A stretch of DNA of 5,281 nucleotides from CAIMZW01 sp037130455 (GCA_037130455.1 JBAXSZ010000071.1:1-5281), one strand, 5' to 3'. Positions 1 to 5,281 are shown, counted from the first letter of the stretch. Numbers and translations are program-made. Notes: generated by a model from the letters alone, not told the origin.

Positions 1-3
1 TTC

Positions 4-969
4 TTGTATTGGATCAACGACAAGTTTTGGGACTGGTTTCTCTTTCGAGTCTTGCCTTTCCACAAAAGCAGTAAATTAGGTGATGCCGTTCGCTTCTTCT
101 TTTATGACTCCATAAAGATAGTCCTCTTATTAGTTGGAATTACCTTCGTCGTGACGATGCTTCGTTCTTTCATTACTATCGAAAAAACTCGGGCAATTCT
201 GGGCGGTAAGCGCCAAGGTATCGGCAACGTAATCGCGGCATCTGCCGGAGTGGTCACGCCATTTTGTTCGTGCAGTGCCGTGCCAGTTTTTATTGGTTTT
301 CTTGGTGCAGGCGTACCAATCGGAGTGACCCTGAGCTTTCTTATTGCCAGCCCCCTGATTAATGAGATCGCCATCGGGCTACTTTTTACTATGTTCGGAA
401 TAAAAATCGCCGCCATCTATTTGTTTTCTGGATTAACCATTGCGATTACGGCTGGAATGATTTTGGGAAAAATGAAAGTCGAACGTTGGGTGGAGCCATT
501 TGTTTATGCCAATCAGATGCATGGGCAAAACGAGTTTGCCTCACCTCGCTATACAGTTCGAGACCGTACCCGAATGGGAATGGAAGAAGCGGTAGCCATT
601 TTCACAAAGATTTGGCCTTACCTGTTGGCCGGCATCGCCGTGGGAGCTGCAATCCATGGTTGGGCACCAACTGATTTCTTTGCCAAATACGCAGGGCATA
701 ACAACCCCTTTGCAGTGCTTATCGCCGTAGCCGTTGGAATTCCACTCTATTCAAGCGCTGCCGGCGTCATGCCTATTGTTCAAGCCTTGTTTGCCAAGGG
801 TTTACCTATGGGAACTCTTTTGGCCTTTATGATGGCAGTAGTTGCGTTGAGCCTTCCTGAGATGATCTTGCTGCGAAGAGTTCTACGACCGAAATTATTA
901 GTGACTTATATTGCCATCGTCGGCTCTGGAATCATTTTTGTTGGCTACCTATTTAATGCAATTCTTTAA
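4..969 (+). CDS. ArsP_1/DUF318-family membrane permease, 5' end possibly outside window
   Basis: This is a polytopic inner-membrane permease of the ArsP_1 (PF03773, formerly DUF318) family; characterised relatives export trivalent organoarsenicals, but substrates across the family vary and the substrate here is unproven. Hydrophobic segments lie near residues 36-54, 76-100, 102-118, 133-153, 204-217, 236-258, 268-290 and 298-318. The family signature TPFCSCSAVPVF is at about 85-96, with Cys88 and Cys90 as the likely metalloid-binding pair, followed by GVPIGVTLSFLIASPLINE. A degenerate copy of the same pattern (GIPLYSSAAGVMP, about 245-257, then GLPMGTLLAFMM) suggests an internal duplication. 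The reading frame is open to base 1; the only visible start is TTG at 4 with no room to see a ribosome binding site, so the true start may lie upstream. About 320 residues is normal for the family. It heads a tight cluster with an aquaporin and ArsC, which supports an arsenical role. Family call is firm; substrate is inference. Confidence 0.88.
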   Translation: MYWINDKFWDWFLFRVLPFHKSSKLGDAVRFFFYDSIKIVLLLVGITFVVTMLRSFITIEKTRAILGGKRQGIGNVIAASAGVVTPFCSCSAVPVFIGFLGAGVPIGVTLSFLIASPLINEIAIGLLFTMFGIKIAAIYLFSGLTIAITAGMILGKMKVERWVEPFVYANQMHGQNEFASPRYTVRDRTRMGMEEAVAIFTKIWPYLLAGIAVGAAIHGWAPTDFFAKYAGHNNPFAVLIAVAVGIPLYSSAAGVMPIVQALFAKGLPMGTLLAFMMAVVALSLPEMILLRRVLRPKLLVTYIAIVGSGIIFVGYLFNAIL

Positions 970-983
970 GGGAAAGTGAACCC

Positions 984-1013
984 ATGAAAATTCAGGATAA
1001 GAAGAAATCTTGA
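984..1013 (+). other. 9-codon mini-ORF (MKIQDKKKS) coupled to the aquaporin start
   Basis: Between the permease stop and the aquaporin start lies ATG AAA ATT CAG GAT AAG AAG AAA TCT TGA. It is preceded by a purine-rich AGGGAAAG (969-976) that could serve as a ribosome binding site, although about 7-10 bases from the ATG. Its TGA (1011-1013) overlaps the aquaporin ATG (1013-1015) as TGATG, a typical translational-coupling junction. It may be a leader peptide that delivers ribosomes to the aquaporin start. Alternatively it may be the remnant of a deleted gene: small thioredoxin-like redox-active disulfide proteins often found beside permeases of this family begin with MKIQ. Nothing shows that the peptide itself has a function, and the ORF is short enough to be chance. 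Confidence 0.35.
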
Positions 1014-1681
1014 TGCGACGGAAGATACTTTCTGAATTTATAGGAACTCTCACACTGGTAGCAGCAGTTGTCGGCTCGGGCACCATGGCAACGAATTTAA
1101 GTTCGGATCTGGGAGTTGACCTTCTTATTAACACGGTCTCTACCGTTTTAGCCCTTGGAATTCTTATACTGGTTTTCGGACCTGTTGGTGGTGCCCACTT
1201 CAACCCCGCTGTTTCAATAAGCGAATGGGCTCAAAAACGTCTTTCGACTTCACTTCTCCTTTGGTATTTGGCTGCCCAATTTTCTGGCGGAATCTTCGGC
1301 GCGATTCTTGCCAATCTGATGTTCAAAAATCCGGCTATCTACATGTCACACCATGTACGTGGTGGAGCTAATATTTTATTAGGTGAAGTAATTGCCACCG
1401 CCGGACTTCTCTTTTTTATTCAACTGCTTCGGGGCTACAACAAGGGTTCCTTAGCTCCAGTGGTGGTTGCTTCGTGGATAGGTAGCGCCTATTTCTTCAC
1501 TTCTTCGACCTCCTTTGCTAACCCGGCAGTCACGATTGCTCGCACCTTTACCGATACTTTCTCGGGAATTGCTTTGAAGTCCGTCTTTATGTTTATCGCA
1601 GCGCAACTAATCGGGGCATTGTTTGGCACCTTGCTTGGAAATTATTTCAATCACTCAGAAAGCGAGAAATCGAATGACTAA
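1013..1681 (+). CDS. AqpS-like MIP-family aquaporin, probable arsenite channel
   Basis: This is a 222-residue membrane channel of the major intrinsic protein (aquaporin) family. Both pore half-helices are present: NPA at 64-66 (GGAHFNPAVS) and NPA at 170-172 (SFANPAVTIAR), within about six hydrophobic segments near 8-28, 38-57, 80-104, 118-139, 146-163 and 189-210. The residue after the second NPA is Val173, where classical AqpZ and GlpF have the selectivity-filter Arg. This matches AqpS-type channels encoded with arsC, which are known to pass arsenite, and implies a wider, less charged filter. The likely role is downhill exit of the neutral arsenite made by the neighbouring ArsC. ATG 1013 is chosen because it overlaps the TGA of the mini-ORF; the adjacent TTG at 1010 is the only real alternative, since an in-frame TAA lies at 998-1000. 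The 3' end overlaps arsC by 8 bp. Glycerol or other small neutral solutes remain possible substrates. Confidence 0.9.
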   Translation: MRRKILSEFIGTLTLVAAVVGSGTMATNLSSDLGVDLLINTVSTVLALGILILVFGPVGGAHFNPAVSISEWAQKRLSTSLLLWYLAAQFSGGIFGAILANLMFKNPAIYMSHHVRGGANILLGEVIATAGLLFFIQLLRGYNKGSLAPVVVASWIGSAYFFTSSTSFANPAVTIARTFTDTFSGIALKSVFMFIAAQLIGALFGTLLGNYFNHSESEKSND

Positions 1682-2075
1682 GAAACCTACTGTGCTTTTT
1701 GTATGCGTGCATAATGCGGGCCGATCACAAATGGCCGCAGGCTTTATGCGTGAACTTGGTGGAGATCAAGTAGAAGTGCTTTCTGCAGGATCTGCTCCCA
1801 AAGATTCAATCAACCCAATCGCCGTTGAAGCCATGGCGGAAATTGGGATTGATATTGCTAATCAGCAACCGAAAGTCCTCACTCCTGAAGCCGTTCTGGA
1901 ATCAGATGCGGTGATCACCATGGGGTGTGGTGATGTCTGCCCGATTTATCCAGGCAAGCGCTATGAGGACTGGGTCCTTGATGATCCAGCCGGGCAGGAT
2001 ATAAATTTTGTTCGAAATGTTCGCAATGAGATTAAGACTCGAGTCGAAACTCTGCTTTCTGAACTTTTGAAGTAA
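1674..2075 (+). CDS. arsC: Arsenate reductase ArsC, low-molecular-weight tyrosine phosphatase fold
   Basis: This 133-residue cytoplasmic enzyme should reduce arsenate to arsenite. The N-terminal P-loop CVHNAGRS (11-18) fits CX5R-S, with Cys11 as the nucleophile and Arg17 binding the oxyanion. Cys85 and Cys89 (MGCGDVCP) lie where thioredoxin-coupled ArsC enzymes carry their redox relay cysteines, though closer together than the seven-residue Cys82/Cys89 spacing of the staphylococcal pI258 enzyme. DDPAG (103-107) supplies the expected catalytic Asp before Pro. Length is normal for the family. ATG 1674 is chosen because it places the P-loop 10 residues in, as usual; an in-frame ATG at 1623 would add 17 residues lying inside the aquaporin gene. 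The start overlaps the aquaporin stop by 8 bp, so coupled translation is likely. Whether electrons come from thioredoxin or mycothiol/mycoredoxin cannot be told from sequence alone. A plain protein tyrosine phosphatase is less likely because of the extra cysteines and the neighbours. Confidence 0.92.
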   Translation: MTKKPTVLFVCVHNAGRSQMAAGFMRELGGDQVEVLSAGSAPKDSINPIAVEAMAEIGIDIANQQPKVLTPEAVLESDAVITMGCGDVCPIYPGKRYEDWVLDDPAGQDINFVRNVRNEIKTRVETLLSELLK

Positions 2076-2086
2076 GGAAAACTTTC

Positions 2087-2092
2087 TATACT
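2087..2092 (+). promoter_or_regulatory. Candidate -10 box (TATACT) for a leaderless transcript
   Basis: TATACT matches the TATAAT consensus at five of six positions. If it is a -10 hexamer at -12 to -7, the transcript start is base 2099, exactly the A of the next gene's ATG. That ATG has no Shine-Dalgarno (upstream bases are CTTCCACC). Leaderless mRNAs with a TANNNT box at this distance are well known in actinobacteria. No good -35 is visible: TTGAAG at 2067-2072 is only 14 bases upstream. Confidence 0.5.
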
Positions 2093-2098
2093 TCCACC

Positions 2099-2359
2099 AT
2101 GACTAAGAAGCAGGGTTCGAATCTTCCTGCGCCGATAAGCGAAGCCGATCGCGCCCGATATGAGGCACTAGACGGTGAGTGGCGAGCGTTCGGGCTCGCC
2201 TCACCTGCCCGCAGAGCGTTGATTGATGCAAAGTTATATAAAGTCTCGGATTTGCGAAAGATTTCGCTTGGAGAGCTGGCCGACCTACATGGAATGGGCA
2301 AGTCTGCAATCGCCAGATTAAAGGTGCTGATGGAAGCGAAAAAGATCCGATTTCGCTAA
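2099..2359 (+). CDS. Small helix-hairpin-helix protein, RNA polymerase alpha-CTD-like
   Basis: This is an 86-residue soluble, basic protein. The C-terminal half (about 37-84) resembles the helix-hairpin-helix fold of the RNA polymerase alpha-subunit C-terminal domain: a helix beginning ARRALIDAKLYKVSDL, the segment ISLGELADLHGMG, and the hairpin-plus-helix HGMGKSAIARLK (64-75). Such folds bind DNA non-specifically or mediate protein contacts. The N-terminal 36 residues are polar, with EADRARYEALDGEW probably helical. Related short proteins occur in many actinobacteria, but I know of no assigned function. It starts 23 bp after arsC, yet has no Shine-Dalgarno and a well-placed TATACT, so it may be transcribed alone as a leaderless mRNA as well as by read-through. 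Being a real gene is supported by the recognisable fold and normal composition. A link to arsenic or peroxide response is not shown. Confidence 0.75.
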   Translation: MTKKQGSNLPAPISEADRARYEALDGEWRAFGLASPARRALIDAKLYKVSDLRKISLGELADLHGMGKSAIARLKVLMEAKKIRFR

Positions 2360-2405
2360 GAACACAGGCCTTGGGAAGCGAAGAGATTGATAGCGTGAGA
2401 GAATT

Positions 2406-2441
2406 AAGGCGCTAACTTATTCGCCTTCCGACTCAAATAAG
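2406..2441 (+). promoter_or_regulatory. Possible H-type pseudoknot or operator upstream of katG
   Basis: AAGGCG (2406-2411) is complementary to CGCCTT (2422-2427), giving a 6-bp hairpin with a 10-base loop. The 3' part of that loop, CTTATT (2416-2421), is complementary to AATAAG (2436-2441) further downstream. Together the pairings have H-type pseudoknot topology: stems of 6 and 6 bp, first loop 4 bases, no bases between the stems, last loop 8 bases. It lies 36 to 71 bases before the katG start, within a 117-bp non-coding gap. There is no T run, so it is not an ordinary terminator. As DNA, the AAGGCG inverted repeat could instead be a repressor site. No transcript start has been located, so RNA function is inference. 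Confidence 0.35.
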
Positions 2442-2465
2442 AGCCGATCGAATTACTTTGTATTT

Positions 2466-2470
2466 AGGGG
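2466..2470 (+). promoter_or_regulatory. katG: Ribosome binding site for katG (AGGGG)
   Basis: AGGGG ends six bases before the GTG at 2477. This spacing fixes the non-ATG start of katG and gives the short N-terminus ending in GKCPVVHG that is typical of the family. Confidence 0.7.
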
Positions 2471-2476
2471 TTTACA

Positions 2477-4630
2477 GTGACTGATAATTCAGGAAAATGT
2501 CCAGTTGTTCATGGAGCCGAAACCACCACGGGATCCACAAATACTCACTGGTGGCCCAGCACTCTTAACCTAGATATATTGCACCAACATGACGCGAAGA
2601 CCAATCCACTGGGAAATGATTTCAATTATCGCGAGGAATTGAAGAATCTTGATGTTGATGCACTGAAGCAGGATCTTCGTGATCTCATGACTGACAGTCA
2701 AAGTTGGTGGCCTGCTGATTGGGGACATTACGGTGGCTTGATGATTCGTATGTCTTGGCATGCCGCAGGTACCTACCGTATTGCCGATGGTCGAGGTGGT
2801 GCAGGCACCGGAAATCAACGTTTTGCGCCACTGAATTCATGGCCCGACAACGTCAACTTAGATAAAGCTCGAAGAATTTTATGGCCTATTAAAAAGAAGT
2901 ACGGGAACAAAGTCAGCTGGGCAGATTTATTGGTACTTGCTGGAACAATTGCGTACGAGTCCATGGGTCTGAAAACTTTCGGATTTGGTTTCGGACGCGA
3001 GGACATCTGGCATCCAGAGATTGATATTTATTGGGGTTCGGAAAAAGAGTGGCTTGCGCCAAGTGATTCCCGCTATGAAAATCTAGAGGATCCGGCCACT
3101 ATGGATAATCCATTAGCCGCAGTCCAAATGGGTTTGATATATGTCAATCCTGAGGGAGTCAACGGCAAGTCAGATCCATTGAAGACTGCCTTGCAAGTTC
3201 GTGAAACATTTGCGCGCATGGCCATGAACGATGAGGAAACCGTTGCGCTAACTGCCGGTGGTCACACTGTGGGCAAGGCCCATGGTAATGGCGATGCCAA
3301 GCGAGTTGGTCCAGCACCTGAAGGCGCCGCATTAGAAGAACAAGGCTTAGGTTGGATGAACCATGAAACTCGGGGGATTGGTAGAGATACCGTCTCCAGC
3401 GGAATCGAAGGCGCTTGGACTACAGACCCAACAAAATGGGATAACGGCTACTTCGGCCTCTTGCTTGGCTATGAGTGGGCACTCACTAAGTCTCCAGCCG
3501 GTGCTACCCAATGGGAGCCAATCGATATTAAAGAAGAAGATAAGCCAGTCGATGTTGAAGATCCATCCATTCGCGTGAATCCGATCATGACTGATGCGGA
3601 TATGGCAATGATTAAAGATCCTATTTATCGCGAAATTTCAGAGCGCTTCCATAGCGACCCTGATTATTTCAGCGAAGTATTCGCCCGAGCTTGGTTCAAA
3701 CTTACTCATCGCGATTTAGGACCCAAAGTACGTTATGTAGGCCCAGATATTCCTAAGGAAGATTTGATTTGGCAGGATCCAATTTCTGCTGGTCCTAGCG
3801 ACTACGACGTGAATGCAGTAAAAGCTAAGATTTCGGCGCTTAATTTGCCACTATCCGAATTGGTTTCTACCGCTTGGGATTCGGCACGTACATTTCGCTC
3901 TTCCGACAAGCGCGGCGGTGCAAATGGCGCTCGCATTCGATTGGCGCCTCAAAAAGATTGGCAAGGAAATGAGCCGGCGCGCTTAGCTCGAGTTCTTTCG
4001 GCGCTAGCTCCCATAGCCGAATCTTCGGGAGCAAGTTTTGCAGATGTAATTGTTCTGGCCGGAAATCTTGGCGTAGAGCAAGCAGCGAAGGCTGCTGGAT
4101 TTGAAATTGTTGTGCCCTTTATTCCGGGTCGTGGCGACGCAACCGAGGAAAACACTGATGCACAATCCTTTGAACCGTTAGAGCCCATTCACGACGGATT
4201 TAGAAACTGGCTTAAGAAGGATTACGCAGTCAATAGTGAAGAACTACTTCTGGATCGTGCTCAGCTAATGGGATTAACGGCACCGGAGATGACTGTGCTA
4301 ATCGGAGGGATGCGCGTCATGGGAACCAACCACGGTTCTACAAGACATGGAGTGTTTACCGAAAAAGTAGGCTCACTCAACACTGATTATTTCGAAACTC
4401 TCACTGATATGAAATATGTTTGGGAACCAGGTGAGGATAATCTATATAGCCTTCGCGACCGTTCAGATGGAACAGTGAAATTTACCGCCACCAGAATTGA
4501 TGCAGTGTTTGGGTCAAACTCGATCCTTCGTTCTTATGTGGAGGTATATGCCCAAGATGACAATAAGCAAAAGTTCATCGCTGATTTTGTCTCGGCTTGG
4601 ACCAAAGTCATGAACGCGGATCGGTTCTAA
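2477..4630 (+). CDS. katG: Catalase-peroxidase KatG
   Basis: This is a 717-residue cytoplasmic, haem-dependent, bifunctional enzyme that breaks down hydrogen peroxide and also acts as a broad peroxidase. It has the two-domain layout of the family: the haem-binding N-terminal domain to about residue 420 and a related C-terminal domain without the catalytic histidines. Key residues, by alignment from memory with the M. tuberculosis enzyme, are all present: distal Arg91, Trp94 and His95 (RMSWHAAGTYR), proximal His263 (GGHTVGKAHG), Trp314, Asp375, the Trp94-Tyr222-Met248 side chains that form the covalent adduct needed for catalase activity, and the mobile switch Arg419. Ser308 corresponds to Ser315, the isoniazid-resistance site. 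Length is near the usual 720-750. The GTG start is supported by AGGGG six bases upstream. No furA lies directly upstream as in mycobacteria; the preceding gene is the small helix-hairpin-helix protein. It appears to be a single-gene unit. Confidence 0.98.
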   Translation: MTDNSGKCPVVHGAETTTGSTNTHWWPSTLNLDILHQHDAKTNPLGNDFNYREELKNLDVDALKQDLRDLMTDSQSWWPADWGHYGGLMIRMSWHAAGTYRIADGRGGAGTGNQRFAPLNSWPDNVNLDKARRILWPIKKKYGNKVSWADLLVLAGTIAYESMGLKTFGFGFGREDIWHPEIDIYWGSEKEWLAPSDSRYENLEDPATMDNPLAAVQMGLIYVNPEGVNGKSDPLKTALQVRETFARMAMNDEETVALTAGGHTVGKAHGNGDAKRVGPAPEGAALEEQGLGWMNHETRGIGRDTVSSGIEGAWTTDPTKWDNGYFGLLLGYEWALTKSPAGATQWEPIDIKEEDKPVDVEDPSIRVNPIMTDADMAMIKDPIYREISERFHSDPDYFSEVFARAWFKLTHRDLGPKVRYVGPDIPKEDLIWQDPISAGPSDYDVNAVKAKISALNLPLSELVSTAWDSARTFRSSDKRGGANGARIRLAPQKDWQGNEPARLARVLSALAPIAESSGASFADVIVLAGNLGVEQAAKAAGFEIVVPFIPGRGDATEENTDAQSFEPLEPIHDGFRNWLKKDYAVNSEELLLDRAQLMGLTAPEMTVLIGGMRVMGTNHGSTRHGVFTEKVGSLNTDYFETLTDMKYVWEPGEDNLYSLRDRSDGTVKFTATRIDAVFGSNSILRSYVEVYAQDDNKQKFIADFVSAWTKVMNADRF

Positions 4631-4662
4631 GCTAATTTTGGATTTTATCGTCATACCTGATG

Positions 4663-4668
4663 TATATT
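4663..4668 (+). promoter_or_regulatory. Weak candidate -10 box (TATATT) for kup
   Basis: TATATT lies in the AT-rich part of the katG-kup gap and would start transcription near 4675, giving a leader of about 62 bases that contains the GC-rich hairpin. No convincing -35 is present; TTGGAT at 4638-4643 is 19 bases away. The call rests on the hexamer and position only. Confidence 0.25.
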
Positions 4669-4692
4669 TATTTTTGGTGTGACGGGAAGCCT

Positions 4693-4726
4693 GGTCGTCG
4701 GTCGGTTTGTCGACCGATTTTGACCG
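4693..4726 (+). terminator. GC-rich hairpin with short T run between katG and kup: terminator or leader element
   Basis: TCGGTCG (4698-4704) pairs perfectly with CGACCGA (4711-4717) around a six-base loop, followed at once by TTTT (4718-4721). An outer GGTC (4693-4696) can pair with GACC (4722-4725), enclosing the first hairpin. TCGGTC can alternatively pair with the second GACCGA (4722-4727), which would bury the first bases of the kup Shine-Dalgarno. It could be a modest intrinsic terminator for katG, 67 bases after its stop. Lying directly ahead of kup, it could also be an attenuator or translational control element. The T run is short for a strong terminator. Confidence 0.5.
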
Positions 4727-4731
4727 AGAGG
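4726..4731 (+). promoter_or_regulatory. kup: Ribosome binding site for kup (GAGAGG)
   Basis: GAGAGG ends five bases before ATG 4737 and fixes the start. Its first two bases overlap the 3' arm of the alternative hairpin described just upstream. Confidence 0.65.
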
Positions 4732-4736
4732 AAAGA

Positions 4737-5281
4737 ATGCGATCTGCAAGTAATCATGGTTCTTTAGGTGTGCTCACGCTAGGGGCTTTAGGAGTTGTTT
4801 TTGGAGACATTGGAACGAGCCCGATTTATGCACTACGCCAATCTCTTGATACCTCAGGCTCGAGTCAATATGACATCTATGGGGTCGTATCTTTAATTTT
4901 TTGGTCTCTCATGTTGGTGGTTTCGGTGAAATATCTCGCCTTTGTATTGCGGGCCGACAATAATGGCGAAGGAGGAATTCTCTCTTTGTTTGCCTTGCTG
5001 CCTCACCAGGTGAGAAATGCAACGAAGGGAACTAGGTACACCTTCGTAATAATGCTCTTGTTAGGCACGGCATTACTAGTTGCTGATGGAATGCTTACCC
5101 CGGCAATCTCCGTTTTATCGGCTACTGAAGGAATCGAAGCCATTAGTCCAGGGCTAGCCCAATGGTCAGTGCCGTTAACTCTTCTGATTTTGGTTGCTCT
5201 TTTTGCCTTTCAATACAAAGGGAGCAATGCAATTGGAAAAGTATTTGGACCAATAATCTTTGTCTGGTTCGCAACCATCGG
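4737..5281 (+). CDS. kup: KUP-family potassium uptake transporter, 3' end outside window
   Basis: This is the N-terminal 181 residues of a potassium transporter of the KUP/HAK/KT family, an inner-membrane protein usually working as a K+/H+ symporter. My translation gives MRSASNHGSLGVLTLGALGV, then the signature VVFGDIGTSPIYAL (about 20-33), the loop ADNNGEGGILSLFALLP (about 73-89), and ADGMLTPAISVLSATEGIE (about 116-134), all in family order. Membrane segments are visible near 11-30, 48-70, 102-117 and 145-160, with another starting near 170. Asp24 and Asp118 are candidates for the acidic residues that coordinate K+ in the KUP-family member KimA (inference). Full-length members run about 600 or more residues, so roughly two thirds is missing beyond the window edge; the frame shows no stop or frameshift. 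It starts 106 bp after katG behind its own Shine-Dalgarno and a structured leader, so it is probably a separate transcription unit. Confidence 0.95.
   Translation, partial: MRSASNHGSLGVLTLGALGVVFGDIGTSPIYALRQSLDTSGSSQYDIYGVVSLIFWSLMLVVSVKYLAFVLRADNNGEGGILSLFALLPHQVRNATKGTRYTFVIMLLLGTALLVADGMLTPAISVLSATEGIEAISPGLAQWSVPLTLLILVALFAFQYKGSNAIGKVFGPIIFVWFATI

Noticed and set aside
102..416. Minus-strand open frame opposite the permease
   Set aside because: It lies entirely within the well-supported permease gene, and its translation shows no recognisable domain.
949..1203. Minus-strand open frame across the permease-aquaporin junction
   Set aside because: It covers the conserved first NPA region of the aquaporin on the other strand; no family resemblance and no start signal.
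1623..1673. Upstream in-frame ATG extending ArsC by 17 residues
   Set aside because: The extension lies inside the aquaporin reading frame and would move the P-loop away from its usual place about ten residues from the N-terminus.
1674..2109. Identical 11-bp start ATGACTAAGAA in arsC and the helix-hairpin-helix gene
   Set aside because: The match ends after four codons and the proteins are unrelated; a common MTKK start is a sufficient explanation.
2086..2309. Two minus-strand frames opposite the helix-hairpin-helix gene
   Set aside because: The plus-strand product has a recognisable fold, while these translations are low-information and arginine/serine rich, typical of shadow frames.
2406..2427. 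AAGGCG/CGCCTT hairpin as intrinsic terminator
   Set aside because: The stem is only 6 bp with a 10-base loop and is followed by CCGACTC, with no T run.
2570..3006. Minus-strand open frames inside the 5' part of katG
   Set aside because: They are antisense to conserved haem-binding sequence and show no domain.
3363..4188. Small open frames (3363-3578 plus, 3949-4188 minus) within katG
   Set aside because: They overlap intact conserved KatG coding sequence and show no family features or start signals.
4653..4665. ATAC-CTGAT-GTAT inverted repeat near the kup promoter region
   Set aside because: Four-base arms are expected by chance at this frequency; no second copy or known operator match supports it.
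4631..4736. Classical c-di-AMP (ydaO-type) riboswitch before kup
   Set aside because: The gap is shorter than the usual aptamer plus expression platform, and I see none of the conserved blocks of that class.

Overview
The window looks like chromosomal DNA from a moderate-GC (mid-40s to about 50% by eye, not computed) actinobacterium. The evidence is protein style: a two-NPA aquaporin and a tyrosine-phosphatase-fold ArsC of the kind found side by side in actinobacteria, a mycobacterial-type KatG, and a possible leaderless promoter. The low GC for an actinobacterium would fit a freshwater planktonic lineage such as Nanopelagicales (acI), but this is inference from memory. No mobile element, tRNA, rRNA or CRISPR array is visible. 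All genes lie on the + strand.

Positions 1-2075 hold a compact arsenic-type cassette: an ArsP_1/DUF318-family permease (5' end possibly outside the window), a 9-codon mini-ORF, an AqpS-like aquaporin and an arsenate reductase (ArsC). The junctions are tight (TGATG stop/start between mini-ORF and aquaporin, 8-bp overlap between aquaporin and arsC), so co-transcription and translational coupling are likely. The logic would be that ArsC reduces arsenate to arsenite, the aquaporin lets neutral arsenite leave down its gradient, and the permease exports an arsenical or related substrate. No ArsR, ArsB or ACR3 is inside the window.

Positions 2099-2359 encode a small helix-hairpin-helix protein resembling the RNA polymerase alpha C-terminal domain. 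A TATACT hexamer sits exactly where a -10 box would place the transcript start on the A of its ATG. A 117-bp gap follows, containing complementary segments arranged like a small H-type pseudoknot. Then comes a complete katG (2477-4630, catalase-peroxidase) with every key residue I could check present.

The 106-bp gap 4631-4736 contains a GC-rich hairpin with a short T run and repeated GGTCG/GACCG blocks just ahead of the Shine-Dalgarno of a KUP-family potassium transporter. That gene starts at 4737 and runs off the window end.

The gene families are all known. What deserves a second look is the non-coding structure around katG and kup, the mini-ORF, and the variant ars gene set.
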